Shown in pieces: positions 24,870-33,961 of a stretch of 64,000 nt of DNA. Position 1 is the stretch's first letter. Every line of letters starts with the position of its first letter. This DNA comes from Aurantimicrobium photophilum (GTDB taxonomy: Bacteria; Actinomycetota; Actinomycetes; Actinomycetales; Microbacteriaceae). The stretch is taken from NCBI RefSeq assembly GCF_003194085.1, contig NZ_CP023994.1, forward strand, positions 372,001-436,000. The letters are read 5' to 3'. A program made the translations under genes and the position numbers. The notes beneath the pieces were generated by a model. It worked only from the letters and a program-made list of their open reading frames with translations. It had not been told where the DNA came from and did no database searches.

Positions 24870-26284
24870 TGTCTTTTACCCCGCCGCCCAAACGCACTCG
24901 GAGGCGTTATTCCCTGGCTGAGAAGGCTGCTCTTTTTGAGGCTTTCGAGCGTTTAGGCAATGCCAATGCCGCTGCCAGAGAGCTGGGTTTTCCTATGCTC
25001 ACGTGTTATCAGTGGCTTGTTGCTGCAGGGGTTGATGTTGGTGCGCCTCGTCGGCAGCGCCACAATCTTGTCCGTGAGCACTATTTCCGTCTGCGAGATT
25101 CGGGCGTTCATCGAGTAGATGCGGCGAAGCAGGCAGGTGTTCATATTCGCACTGCCCAAGATTGGGACAGAGGGATAGTGAAGAAAATTCATTCACGCAT
25201 CTATCCTGATGGCCATGTTGTCCACTACAACAAGAGTGTGAATGTTCAGGAACGACTTGTTGATGGTGTTCGTATTTCTGTGTTGGAGAAGGTGCTTGAT
25301 CCGAGGTTTCTCTCACTTGTTGAGCGGGAGAAGATTCGCAGTTTCCACGTCCAGGGCATGAGTATTCGCTCCATGGCTCAGGTGTTGGGCAGGGCTGCTT
25401 CAAGCATCAGCAGGGAACTGCGACGCAATAGGGTCGAGGATGTTTATGAGCCCTACACAGCCCATCGGGTTTCTGTCACACGCAGACAAAGACCGAAAAC
25501 TCGTAAGCTTTTGACACAGCCGATGTTAAAGGCGTTTGTTCAAGAGGGATTAGATAATCAGTGGTCTCCGGAGCAGATTTCTCACAAGTTGGTGGAAGAG
25601 TTTCCCGACAGTCAGGAGATGCGAGTGTCACCGGAGACGATCTATCAAACCTTGTATTTGCAGGCTCGTGGTGGTTTGAAGAAAGAGATCCAATCAGCTC
25701 TTCGCACGGGACGCACCAGGCGCAAACCCCACAACACGGGGCTTGAACGCCGGCCTCGTTTTGCTGATCCGATGGTGATGATTTCTGAACGTCCTGCCGA
25801 AGTTGAAGACAGGGCCGTTCCAGGGCATTGGGAAGGTGATCTCATAGTTGGAACGCAAAACAGGTCAGCGATTGCGACGTTGGTTGAGCGCAGCACACGA
25901 TATGTGATGCTTGCCCATCTCTCCGGTGATCACACTGCAGAAACAGTTCGTGACGCACTAATCAAAACCATGCAGACCCTGCCAGAGCATTTGCGAGGGT
26001 CACTGACGTGGGATCAAGGAATTGAGATGGCAAGGCATAAAGAATTTAGTATCGCCACAGACATGCCTGTCTATTTCTGTGATCCAGCAAGCCCTTGGCA
26101 ACGCGGTTCCAACGAGAACACCAACGGACTCCTCAGACAGTATTTTCCCAAGGGAACAGACTTGTCAGTGTTTGGGCCTGAAGACCTTGAACGAGTCGCC
26201 CTGCAACTCAACGGGCGGCCAAGAAAAACACTCGGCTGGAAAAATCCAGCCGAGTGTTTAAGAGACCTACTAGTGTCGAACTAA
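24869..26284 (+). CDS. IS30-family transposase
   Basis: 471 residues from ATG 24869. An N-terminal HTH (RRRYSLAEKAALFEAF) is followed by an IS30-type second HTH (REKIRSFHVQGMSIRSMAQVLGRAASSISRELRRN). The DDE catalytic core has GHWEGDLIVG, TWDQGIEMARHKEF and the Glu in WQRGSNENTNGLLRQYFPKGTDL. Length is above the usual 320-380 because of the extra N-terminal part. No frameshift. The 3' end of the frame contains a terminator-like hairpin acting on the opposite strand. Confidence 0.92.
   Translation: MSFTPPPKRTRRRYSLAEKAALFEAFERLGNANAAARELGFPMLTCYQWLVAAGVDVGAPRRQRHNLVREHYFRLRDSGVHRVDAAKQAGVHIRTAQDWDRGIVKKIHSRIYPDGHVVHYNKSVNVQERLVDGVRISVLEKVLDPRFLSLVEREKIRSFHVQGMSIRSMAQVLGRAASSISRELRRNRVEDVYEPYTAHRVSVTRRQRPKTRKLLTQPMLKAFVQEGLDNQWSPEQISHKLVEEFPDSQEMRVSPETIYQTLYLQARGGLKKEIQSALRTGRTRRKPHNTGLERRPRFADPMVMISERPAEVEDRAVPGHWEGDLIVGTQNRSAIATLVERSTRYVMLAHLSGDHTAETVRDALIKTMQTLPEHLRGSLTWDQGIEMARHKEFSIATDMPVYFCDPASPWQRGSNENTNGLLRQYFPKGTDLSVFGPEDLERVALQLNGRPRKTLGWKNPAECLRDLLVSN
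26222..26259 (-). terminator. Terminator-like hairpin inside the transposase 3' end, acting leftward
   Basis: A 15-bp perfect stem (26226-26240 with 26245-26259, loop AAAA) is followed on the minus strand by TTCTT directly after TTT of the stem, a workable U tract. It would stop transcripts coming leftward from kgd before they run antisense through the transposase. On the plus strand the tract is poor. Confidence 0.6.
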
Positions 26285-26350
26285 ATCACGTCAGTGTTGC
26301 AACGATCAATTGAATTCGCCTTATCTCGCGGGCATTGTTGTGTGCTTGTG

Positions 26351-29300
26351 TTAGCCGAGGTTGAGTGCTCGTTCGAGAATCTCAGCGGCTTCAACAGCGT
26401 GACGCTTCGCAGATCCCACAGCAGGTGATGCTGAAGCGGGGCGTGAAACGTTGCGCAGAACACGACCTTCAAGTTTGGGTGACACTTCAAGCAACATGAA
26501 GGGCCATGCACCCTGGTTAGCAGGCTCGTCTTGGTACCAGACCAACTCAGCGTTGGGGTAGGTCGCAAGAACTTCGTTGAGCTGCTGCATAGGAGCTGGG
26601 AAGTACTGCTCGAGGCGCACGATAGCTATTGCTGGGTTTGGAGTCTTCTCCAACTCAGCAACGAGGTCGTGGTAAGGCTTACCCGCGGTGAGAATCACGC
26701 GCTTGACTGCGTTGCGGTCAAGCTGGCGTGGGTCATCCAGCACTGGCTCGAAAACACCGTTGGTGAAGTCTTCAACATTGCTGGATGCGCCGCGGAGGCG
26801 GAGCATGGCTTTGGGGGTGAAGACGATCAGTGGCTTACGTGGCTTGCTGTATGCCTGACGGCGGAGCAAGTGGAAGTAAGACGCAGGTGTTGAAGGACGT
26901 GCCACAACCATGTTGTCTTCAGCGCAGAGCTGCAGGAAACGCTCAATTCGTGCGGAGGAGTGGTCAGGACCCTGTCCTTCATATCCGTGGGGCAGAAGCA
27001 TGACAACGGAGGAACGCTGTCCCCACTTTTGCTCGGAAGCAGAGATGTATTCGTCAATCACTGTTTGGGCACCGTCGGCGAAGTCACCGAACTGTGCTTC
27101 CCACATAACCAAAGCGTCTTCACGCTGCACGGAGTAGCCGTATTCGTAGCCGAGAACTGCGTACTCGCTCAGGAGTGAGTCATAGATCCAGAAACGACCC
27201 TGGTCTTCGCTGAGGTTAAGCAGTGGCAACCATTCCTGACCGTTTTCACGGTCGTGGAAGACAGCGTGACGCTGAACGAAGGTTCCGCGGCGCACATCCT
27301 GACCTGTGAGTCGAACAGGCTTTCCTTCGAGAAGGAGCGATCCAAAGGCAAGGAGTTCACCAAAGCCCCAGTCGATGTCACCGTTACGGCTCATCTCAAG
27401 GCGCTTGGCAAGGAGCTGCTGGAGCTTGTTGTGAACAGTGAAGCCTGCAGGAACGTTGTTGAAAGCGTCACCAATGCGGTGAATGACTGAAACGTCCACA
27501 CCAGTGGTGGTGGGAGCAAGCACTTCGTTGTCGAGCAGGTTGCCACCAGTAACGGTGTCATTTGCGCCGACAGTGGACATGGTTCCGGTCTGGGCAGCGT
27601 GAGTTTCAGCAAATGCTGTCTCGAGCTGGCCTTGGAAGTCGCCTTGTGCCTTGTCGAACTCTTCCTGAGTGATGTCACCGCGGCCAACGAGGGCTTCGGT
27701 GTAGAGGCGACGTACGGAACGCTTTGCCTCAATCAAGTTGTACATCAGTGGCTGAGTCATCGAGGGGTCGTCGCCCTCGTTGTGACCGCGGCGACGGTAG
27801 CAGACGAGGTCAATGACAACGTCTTTGTTGAAGCGCTGACGGAATTCGAATGCCAAGCGTGCGACGCGGACAACTGCCTCGGGGTCGTCACCGTTGACGT
27901 GCCAGATAGGAGCCTGGATGGTCTTAGCAACGTCCGTTGCGTAAACGGAAGTTCGTGATGCTTCTGGCAGGGTGGTGAAACCAACCTGGTTGTTGATCAC
28001 GATGTGAACGGTTCCACCAATGCGGTAACCGCGCAGCTGCGACATCTGAAGACCTTCAAGTACAACACCCTGACCAGCCATAGCGGCGTCACCGTGAATC
28101 AACACGGGGAGAGTGGTGAAGGTGCCAATGGGTTTGAGGTCCTGCTTGGCGCGGACGATTCCCTGAAGTACCGAGTTCACGGTCTCAAGGTGCGAAGGGT
28201 TCGCTGCGAGGGAGACCGGAATGGTCTTGCCCTCGGCCGAAGTGAAGACACCCTCAGTTCCGAGGTGGTACTTCACGTCACCCGAGCCCTGAACACTCTT
28301 GGGGTCTTGGGTTCCCTCGAACTCACGGAAGATCTGGCCGTATGTCTTGCCGGCAATGTTGGTCAGAACATTGAGACGACCACGGTGAGCCATTCCAATG
28401 CCAACACCATCGAGTTCAGCGGTAGCTGCATCCTGCAGGATTTCATCCAGCAAAGGGATAACAGACTCTCCACCTTCGAGGCTGAAGCGCTTCTGTCCTA
28501 CGTACTTGGTCTGCAGGAAAGTTTCGAAAGCTTCGGCTTCGTTGAGCTTGCCCAAGATGCGCATCTGCTCATCGTGGCCAGGCTTTTCGTAGGGGCGTTC
28601 GACCTTTTCTTGGATCCACTTGCGCTGTTCAGGGTCCTGGATGTGCATGTATTCCAGGCCCACAGTGCGGCAGTAGGAGTCACGAAGGATTCCAAGAACC
28701 TTGCGCAAAGGAGCAGTGCGGGTTCCACCGATGCCACCCGTAACGAATTCACGGTCGAGATCCCAGAAGGTCAGACCGTGGTTTTCAATTTCGAGGTCGG
28801 GGTGAGTGCGCTGCTTGTACTCAAGTGGATCGATGTCTGCCATGAGGTGGCCGCGAACGCGGTAGGCGTTGATGAGCTCCTGAACACGGGCGGTTTTGTC
28901 GATGGCAGAACCACGGTTGACACTGACGTCAACGCCCCAGTGAATGGGGACATATGGAATACGAAGTGCAGCAAAGATGTCTTCGTAGAAATTCCGTTGA
29001 CCGATAAGCAACTCGTGCACGATCTTGAGGAACTCTCCGGAACCTGCACCCTGGATGACTCTGTGGTCGTAAGTGCTTGTCAAGGTCAGAACCTTGCTGA
29101 TGGCCATCTCGATGAGAGTTTCTTCACTCGCACCCTGGAACTCAGCGGGGTAGTCAAGGGCACCTGCACCAATGATGCAGCCCTGTCCACGCATGAGGCG
29201 AGGTACCGAGTGAACTGTTCCGATTCCACCTGGGTTTGTCAGAGAAACAGTGATTCCCTGGAAGTCTTCAGCAGCTAGCTTGTTGGTGCGTGCCTTGACT

Positions 29301-30049
29301 ACGAGGTCTTCGTAGGCAGCAAGGAATTCACCAAAAGTCATGGTGTCTGCGCGCTTGATGCCAGGAACCATGAGCGCACGAGAGCCGTCAGGCTTTGGCA
29401 CGTCAACAGCGAGACCAAGAGTGACGTGTGCTGGGGAAACAAGTGCAGGCTTGCCATCAACCTCTTCGTAGTAGACGTTCTGGCTGGGGAATGCCTTGAG
29501 AGCCTGGACAAGCGCCCAGCCAATGATGTGGGTGAAGGAAACTTTGCCACCACGTGTGCGCTTGAGGTGGTTATTGATAACGATGCGGTTATCAATGAGA
29601 AGCTTTGCAGGAATGGCACGGACACTTGTAGCTGTGGGAACCGTCAGAGACTGGTCCATGTTGGTGGCAAGAGCCTTTGGCATGCCTTTAAGGATGGTGA
29701 CCACGTCTTGTTCTGCTGATTCAGCAGCAGAGAAATCTTGTGCAATAACAGGTGCATCAGCAGGAATGGGTGCTGTCTGTGCTGGGCGTGAGGTAGTAGT
29801 GGCTACGGGTTGCGTTTCCGTGCCTGCTGTTGCTGTAACAGGGGCAGTTGTCACTGGGGCTGGACTTGCTTGAACAGGAGCAGCTGGTGCGGTAAAGCCT
29901 GACTTAGCTGCGTATTTTTCGAGAGTTGGCCACCAGTTGGGATCAACCGAGTTCTTGTCTACGACGAAGCGCTCGTAGAGCTCTTCAACCATCCACTCGT
30001 TAGCGCCGAATTCCTCGGCAGCTCCGCCATTCTCCGTCTGGTTCGACAC
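26351..30049 (-). CDS. kgd: Multifunctional 2-oxoglutarate dehydrogenase/decarboxylase (Kgd/OdhA)
   Basis: 1232 residues. A short N-terminal segment (NEWMVEELYERFVVDKNSVDPNWW) precedes an Ala/Pro/Thr linker. An E2-type succinyltransferase domain follows (about 105-345, VSFTHIIGWALVQALKAFP, TVSLTNPGGIGTVHSVPRLM, YDHRVIQG) without a lipoyl domain. The ThDP-dependent E1 part runs to the end (GMAHRGRLNVL, HGDAAMAGQG, DPEAVVRVARLAFEFR, RRRGHNEGDDPS). This is the actinobacterial form that works with shared E2/E3 of pyruvate dehydrogenase. In relatives it is inhibited by the FHA protein GarA/OdhI. GTG start. It closes the TCA cycle at succinyl-CoA. Confidence 0.95.
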   Translation of the reverse strand: MSNQTENGGAAEEFGANEWMVEELYERFVVDKNSVDPNWWPTLEKYAAKSGFTAPAAPVQASPAPVTTAPVTATAGTETQPVATTTSRPAQTAPIPADAPVIAQDFSAAESAEQDVVTILKGMPKALATNMDQSLTVPTATSVRAIPAKLLIDNRIVINNHLKRTRGGKVSFTHIIGWALVQALKAFPSQNVYYEEVDGKPALVSPAHVTLGLAVDVPKPDGSRALMVPGIKRADTMTFGEFLAAYEDLVVKARTNKLAAEDFQGITVSLTNPGGIGTVHSVPRLMRGQGCIIGAGALDYPAEFQGASEETLIEMAISKVLTLTSTYDHRVIQGAGSGEFLKIVHELLIGQRNFYEDIFAALRIPYVPIHWGVDVSVNRGSAIDKTARVQELINAYRVRGHLMADIDPLEYKQRTHPDLEIENHGLTFWDLDREFVTGGIGGTRTAPLRKVLGILRDSYCRTVGLEYMHIQDPEQRKWIQEKVERPYEKPGHDEQMRILGKLNEAEAFETFLQTKYVGQKRFSLEGGESVIPLLDEILQDAATAELDGVGIGMAHRGRLNVLTNIAGKTYGQIFREFEGTQDPKSVQGSGDVKYHLGTEGVFTSAEGKTIPVSLAANPSHLETVNSVLQGIVRAKQDLKPIGTFTTLPVLIHGDAAMAGQGVVLEGLQMSQLRGYRIGGTVHIVINNQVGFTTLPEASRTSVYATDVAKTIQAPIWHVNGDDPEAVVRVARLAFEFRQRFNKDVVIDLVCYRRRGHNEGDDPSMTQPLMYNLIEAKRSVRRLYTEALVGRGDITQEEFDKAQGDFQGQLETAFAETHAAQTGTMSTVGANDTVTGGNLLDNEVLAPTTTGVDVSVIHRIGDAFNNVPAGFTVHNKLQQLLAKRLEMSRNGDIDWGFGELLAFGSLLLEGKPVRLTGQDVRRGTFVQRHAVFHDRENGQEWLPLLNLSEDQGRFWIYDSLLSEYAVLGYEYGYSVQREDALVMWEAQFGDFADGAQTVIDEYISASEQKWGQRSSVVMLLPHGYEGQGPDHSSARIERFLQLCAEDNMVVARPSTPASYFHLLRRQAYSKPRKPLIVFTPKAMLRLRGASSNVEDFTNGVFEPVLDDPRQLDRNAVKRVILTAGKPYHDLVAELEKTPNPAIAIVRLEQYFPAPMQQLNEVLATYPNAELVWYQDEPANQGAWPFMLLEVSPKLEGRVLRNVSRPASASPAVGSAKRHAVEAAEILERALNLG

Positions 30050-30204
30050 AGCTAAAGTCGCCCACTCTCCGTTGATTAAATTGGTTTGTAATTTTTGAAT
30101 ACAAACACAAAGATGTCCGTCTTTAACCCTAAACCTAAATCGTTATGCTTGAAGATGGTTCTGGAAGCAAAAGACCTTATTTCGATTTATCCGACAGGAG
30201 AAAA

Positions 30205-31302
30205 ATGTCTGCAAGAAATGCAGCGTTGGATTCCCTGACTGGATTGAGATGGTGGGCAGCATTTGCTGTTTTCTTCTTCCACATGACCGCCTTTGCGCCT
30301 ATTCCTATTTTTCCGCTTTTTGAATACGGAAATTATGGCGTCATGTTTTTCTTCATACTTTCGGGATTTGTTCTTTCGTGGTCATGGAAAGCAGACCTAC
30401 CCGTCCGAGCTTTCTACATGAGGCGGTTTGGTCGTATTTGGCCTTCCGCGTTCGTTGCACTTCTCCTCGCTATTCCTATTTTTTATAGCTTTAATCCTGA
30501 TCCAGCGCACTGGTGGGTTAAGCCTTTTGATCTCGGGATTTTGTTGCTCTCAGTCCCACTTATTCAGGGATGGTGGCTTGCACCAGCCATTCTTTTCTCA
30601 GGCAACCCAGCAGCGTGGACACTCACCTGCGAATTTTTCTTTTATTCCCTGCACCCCCTTTTCCAGCGCGCATACATACGAATTAGTTCACAAGCAGTCT
30701 TGATTGCATTAGTTGCCATATTTGTGGGCATCCTCATTGTGAAGTCGGCTTGCTTTGCTAGCGGGGGACAAGGATGTGTTCCTTTACCACTCCCAATTGA
30801 GCGTTTACCCGAATTCGTTATTGGAATGGGAATAGGTGTCCTAGCGAAGAGAGGGAAACTCCTGAGGTTGTCGCCCTGGATGCCCATTGCAGCGCTAGGT
30901 GTGCTTTTTGTCTATTTATCCTTCGGTTCAGCGCTCGCAATCCCCGAATCGTTTATCCAGCTGTCTCTCTATTTCGCTAATGAAATGACACTTCTTTTGA
31001 TGGCCCTGACAATAGCAAGTGTTGCTCAGAGAGATATTTCTGGAATGAGAACCGGATTTAAGTCTTCATGGTTAGTAAAACTGGGAGAAGTATCGTTTGC
31101 GTTCTATTTGGTTCACGCGACAGTGATGTATGTCTTTGTGGACATCTTTGGACAGTTGGATGTGAGCTGGAAAAACTTGACGTGGTACCCGATAGTTTTA
31201 GTGGCAGGGTTGGTTATTGCTTTTGCGCTCCACGCTTGGGTAGAAAAACCCTTCGAAAAGAAGATCAGACGATTCTCAGACAGAATTAAGCTCTCACAGT
31301 AA
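30205..31302 (+). CDS. OafA-like acyltransferase 3 membrane protein
   Basis: 365 residues from ATG 30205, which has AGGAG 6-7 nt upstream; an in-frame ATG at 30145 overlaps a likely -10 (TATGCT) and is rejected. About ten transmembrane helices. LDSLTGLRWWAAFAVFFFHM contains the catalytic-type His, and MFFFILSGFVLSW plus FYMRRFGRIWPS are the R.xR segment of the family. It probably O-acetylates a surface polysaccharide. First gene of the 21-kb glycan locus. Confidence 0.8.
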   Translation: MSARNAALDSLTGLRWWAAFAVFFFHMTAFAPIPIFPLFEYGNYGVMFFFILSGFVLSWSWKADLPVRAFYMRRFGRIWPSAFVALLLAIPIFYSFNPDPAHWWVKPFDLGILLLSVPLIQGWWLAPAILFSGNPAAWTLTCEFFFYSLHPLFQRAYIRISSQAVLIALVAIFVGILIVKSACFASGGQGCVPLPLPIERLPEFVIGMGIGVLAKRGKLLRLSPWMPIAALGVLFVYLSFGSALAIPESFIQLSLYFANEMTLLLMALTIASVAQRDISGMRTGFKSSWLVKLGEVSFAFYLVHATVMYVFVDIFGQLDVSWKNLTWYPIVLVAGLVIAFALHAWVEKPFEKKIRRFSDRIKLSQ

Positions 31303-31385
31303 GCAGCACACCCCAGCGCCCAGTTTCGATTCATGCCATGTTTTCTTGTCAGGGTTTTTAAGCCTGTCCGGGCTAGAATTGGCTG

Positions 31386-32939
31386 GTGTTATCTAATTCC
31401 TTGAGCAGACTCAAATCGGTCAAATTTCTCAAATTTGTCCCATTTTTTTTGATAGTTGCTCTTGGGGCTTGGGCCTATGCTTCACCGATAGGTTCCAGCC
31501 CAGATGATGACTTCCATCTAACGAGTATTTGGTGCGCTCAACCAACTACTGATCAGATATGTGGGCCTGGAACCACTGCAGCAACCCGTACGGTTCCTGA
31601 AATACTTCTTCAAGCTCCCTGTTACGCATACAAGCCTGAGCTCAGTGCTGCTTGTCTCGACAAAATTGGTTATTCAACAGAACCAACTGTCCTCACTGAC
31701 AGAGGGAATTTTGCCGGTGGCTATCCACCAGTTTTCTACACCGTTATGAATCTTTTCGCCGGTGACGACGTCCAACTTTCAGCTCTCATCATGCGATTTG
31801 TAAATATCTTTCTATTTACCGGGTTGATGACACTTACATTCCTAGCTTTACCCAAGAATCGTCGCGGTGTGCTCCTCTGGAGTTGGATGTTGACTTCAAT
31901 TCCCCTCGGGGCCTTTCTGCTTGCATCCAATAACCCGAGTGCGTGGGCAATGATTGGTGTTGGAATTTCTTGGATTGCATTCCTAGGTTTTATAGAAACA
32001 TCCGGGAAGCAAAGGGTTTTGCTTGGTGTAATAACGCTCTTTACAATTCTTATTGCTGCAGGTTCCCGGGCTGATGGAGCTGTTTACTCCGTCATCGGTC
32101 TGGGGGCAGTAATTCTCCTGAAATTCAGAAAATCAATCCTGAATTGGAGAATTTTTTCAATCTTTGCTGCGGCATTAATTGTCTGTGGACTCTTCTATCT
32201 CAACTCCACTCAAGGAACGTCAGCGATTAATGGCTTTGGGAATCCTGTTACAGCCGTTGGCGGCTTCGGCGGGGAAATCGAAAATGTATCGAAAGACACA
32301 CCTTCTACATTTGCCCTCCTTGCATTCAATGTGTTGAATGCCCCCATGCTGTGGGAAGGAACCTTTGGCTCTTGGGGCCTGGGTTGGTTGGATACTGATC
32401 TGCCCAGCATCGTCTATCTGGGGAGCCTGGCCGCATTCGTTGCAATCGCTTTTATCGGTTTTGGAAACTTGAACAAGCGAAAAATGCTTGTACTCGCAGG
32501 AATAGGTTTGGCACTGTGGGTTTTACCTGTTTATGTTCTCACCAAAGGCGGATCGCATATTGGAACTGAGGTACAACCTCGGTATCTCCTCCCGCTCATC
32601 ATTCTTTTTGCCGGAATTCTCCTAGTCAAGGTGCGTGAGAAGGAACTCAGACTCACCAGAGGCCAGGCATATCTGGTAGCGATCGCTCTCTCAATTGCAA
32701 ATTTTGTATCTCTTCACTTCAACATGCGAAGGTACATCACAGGAATTGATTCGATGGGATGGAACCTTAACCAATCAGTCGAATGGTGGTGGTCAGGATT
32801 TATTCCTCCCATGGCAGTTCTACTGATTGGATCGATTGGCTTTGCAGCCGTTGCCGTCATTGTTGCCCGTGAAATTAATCTTGATGGGTCAACTACCTCC
32901 CCATCATTGAAGAGGCAGGTGGCACTCGATCATGGGTAA
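31386..32939 (+). CDS. DUF2142-family polytopic membrane protein (probable GT-C glycosyltransferase)
   Basis: 517 residues with about twelve hydrophobic segments. The first extracytoplasmic loop has SSPDDDFHLTSIWCAQP, an acidic pattern typical of DUF2142 and suggestive of a GT-C catalytic Asp. A large soluble loop (about 40-115) has several Cys. It probably transfers a sugar from a polyprenyl-phosphate carrier outside the membrane. The adjacent GT2+DUF2304 pair would make that donor. GTG start, with TAGAAT 6 nt upstream. Confidence 0.7.
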   Translation: MLSNSLSRLKSVKFLKFVPFFLIVALGAWAYASPIGSSPDDDFHLTSIWCAQPTTDQICGPGTTAATRTVPEILLQAPCYAYKPELSAACLDKIGYSTEPTVLTDRGNFAGGYPPVFYTVMNLFAGDDVQLSALIMRFVNIFLFTGLMTLTFLALPKNRRGVLLWSWMLTSIPLGAFLLASNNPSAWAMIGVGISWIAFLGFIETSGKQRVLLGVITLFTILIAAGSRADGAVYSVIGLGAVILLKFRKSILNWRIFSIFAAALIVCGLFYLNSTQGTSAINGFGNPVTAVGGFGGEIENVSKDTPSTFALLAFNVLNAPMLWEGTFGSWGLGWLDTDLPSIVYLGSLAAFVAIAFIGFGNLNKRKMLVLAGIGLALWVLPVYVLTKGGSHIGTEVQPRYLLPLIILFAGILLVKVREKELRLTRGQAYLVAIALSIANFVSLHFNMRRYITGIDSMGWNLNQSVEWWWSGFIPPMAVLLIGSIGFAAVAVIVAREINLDGSTTSPSLKRQVALDHG

Positions 32940-33597
32940 TACCTGGGTAGTTATCCCACTTTTTAATGAGGAAACAGTTATTGCAGACGTCGTCTCGCAT
33001 GTGCGGACTGTCTTTCCTTTTGTGGTCTGTATTGACGACGGCAGCAGCGATAACTCTGTTTCTGAGGCAAAACGTGCCGGAGCGGTAGTCATCCAGCACC
33101 CCATCAATTTGGGACAGGGTGCGGCTCTTCAGACTGGATTTGATTTTGCTCTTAGCGACTCAATGATGACGGAGGTCATCACTTTTGATGCAGACGGTCA
33201 GCACAGCCTTGATGATGCATTTGGCATGTTAGAACTTTTACGCGCTCGAAAGCTCGATGTGGTTATTGGCTCCCGGTTCCTTGATTCCCGAACGCAGCTG
33301 GGGTTTGCAAAACGACTAGTGCTAAAAATGGCAGCGCTTTTTACCCGTCTCACTTCGGGAATGTCACTGACAGACGCTCACAACGGGTTGCGAGTCATCA
33401 ATAGGGACACCTTGAAGAGATTTAGGTTGAGACAAAACAGAATGGCTCATGCCTCGGAAATTGTTGACATTTTTAGTGAACTCAAATTGGAGTGGGCTGA
33501 ATACCCCACGCATATTGTTTACTCCGAATACTCCAAAGCTAAGGGTCAGTCCTTGCTCAATTCAGTCAATATTCTCGTAGAGTTACTTTTCAAGTGA
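32932..33597 (+). CDS. Family 2 glycosyltransferase, polyprenyl-phosphate sugar synthase type
   Basis: 221 residues of the GT-A fold. WVVIPLFNEETVIADVV opens the nucleotide-binding part, CIDDGSSDNS and ITFDADGQHS are the Asp motifs, and SRFLDSRTQLG follows. This is the DPM1/DPG-synthase-like subgroup, which loads a sugar onto dolichyl- or undecaprenyl-phosphate. It has no membrane helices itself; the following DUF2304 protein may anchor it. Its start overlaps the DUF2142 gene by 8 bp. Confidence 0.88.
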   Translation: MGNTWVVIPLFNEETVIADVVSHVRTVFPFVVCIDDGSSDNSVSEAKRAGAVVIQHPINLGQGAALQTGFDFALSDSMMTEVITFDADGQHSLDDAFGMLELLRARKLDVVIGSRFLDSRTQLGFAKRLVLKMAALFTRLTSGMSLTDAHNGLRVINRDTLKRFRLRQNRMAHASEIVDIFSELKLEWAEYPTHIVYSEYSKAKGQSLLNSVNILVELLFK

Positions 33598-33604
33598 GGT
33601 CACA

Positions 33605-33961
33605 ATGACAATAGTTTTTCAAATCTGTGCAGTCATTGCGATTGTTTTTGCGGGTGTATTCCTCTTTCGAGGCGGGGGGGCACGTCATCAAGCACTTCGC
33701 AGAGTCTTTATGTTTCTTTTCATCCTTGCGGCTGCGTCGTCGGTATTCTTCCCACAAGCTTGGACTTGGGTGGCTAATCTTTTCGGAATCGGCAGAGGCG
33801 CCGATCTTTTGCTTTACCTCTTGGTGTTAATCTTTATCGGTTTCGTGGCAAACACCTACAGACGTTTTCGTCAGCTTGAGACTTCACTGACAACAGTGGC
33901 TCGGGAATTAGCACTACTCAAGAATCAATATTCCGACAATGAGACTTCGAGCACCTCGTGA
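33605..33961 (+). CDS. DUF2304 membrane protein
   Basis: 118 residues with three hydrophobic segments (about 3-20, 30-50 and 60-80) and a C-terminal coiled-coil-like tail (RRFRQLETSLTTVARELALLKNQ). DUF2304 genes commonly follow GT2 genes of the polyprenyl-phosphate type, and the product is thought to be a membrane partner. GAGGT precedes the ATG. The stop overlaps the ABC gene start as GTGA. Confidence 0.75.
   Translation: MTIVFQICAVIAIVFAGVFLFRGGGARHQALRRVFMFLFILAAASSVFFPQAWTWVANLFGIGRGADLLLYLLVLIFIGFVANTYRRFRQLETSLTTVARELALLKNQYSDNETSSTS

Larger units (their letters stand above)
24825..26310 (+). mobile_element. IS30-family insertion sequence with AAT target duplications
   Basis: The left end GGTCGTTGCAACACT (24828-24842) and right end AGTGTTGCAACGATC (26293-26307) are inverted repeats with 14 of 15 matches, giving a 1480-bp element. 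AAT at 24825-24827 and 26308-26310 is a plausible 3-bp duplication, in line with the 2-3 bp of this family. The single transposase frame is intact, so the copy may be active. Confidence 0.85.
24796..26339. repeat. 14-bp inverted repeat split by the IS30 element
   Basis: AACAATGCCCGCGA (24796-24809) is perfectly complementary to TCGCGGGCATTGTT (26326-26339). Taking out the IS and one TSD copy leaves this stem around a loop of 33 nt between the converging ends of rsrA and kgd. It was probably a shared terminator or another palindromic site before the insertion. Confidence 0.7.

Noticed and set aside
28004-29278. 424-codon frame on the plus strand opposite kgd
   Set aside because: Kgd is unmistakable on the other strand; long antisense frames are expected from its codon bias. 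The product has no recognisable domain.
30145-30204. Longer N-terminus of the OafA-like protein from ATG 30145
   Set aside because: The ATG lies in a TATGCT hexamer that looks like a -10, and the strong AGGAG is placed for ATG 30205.
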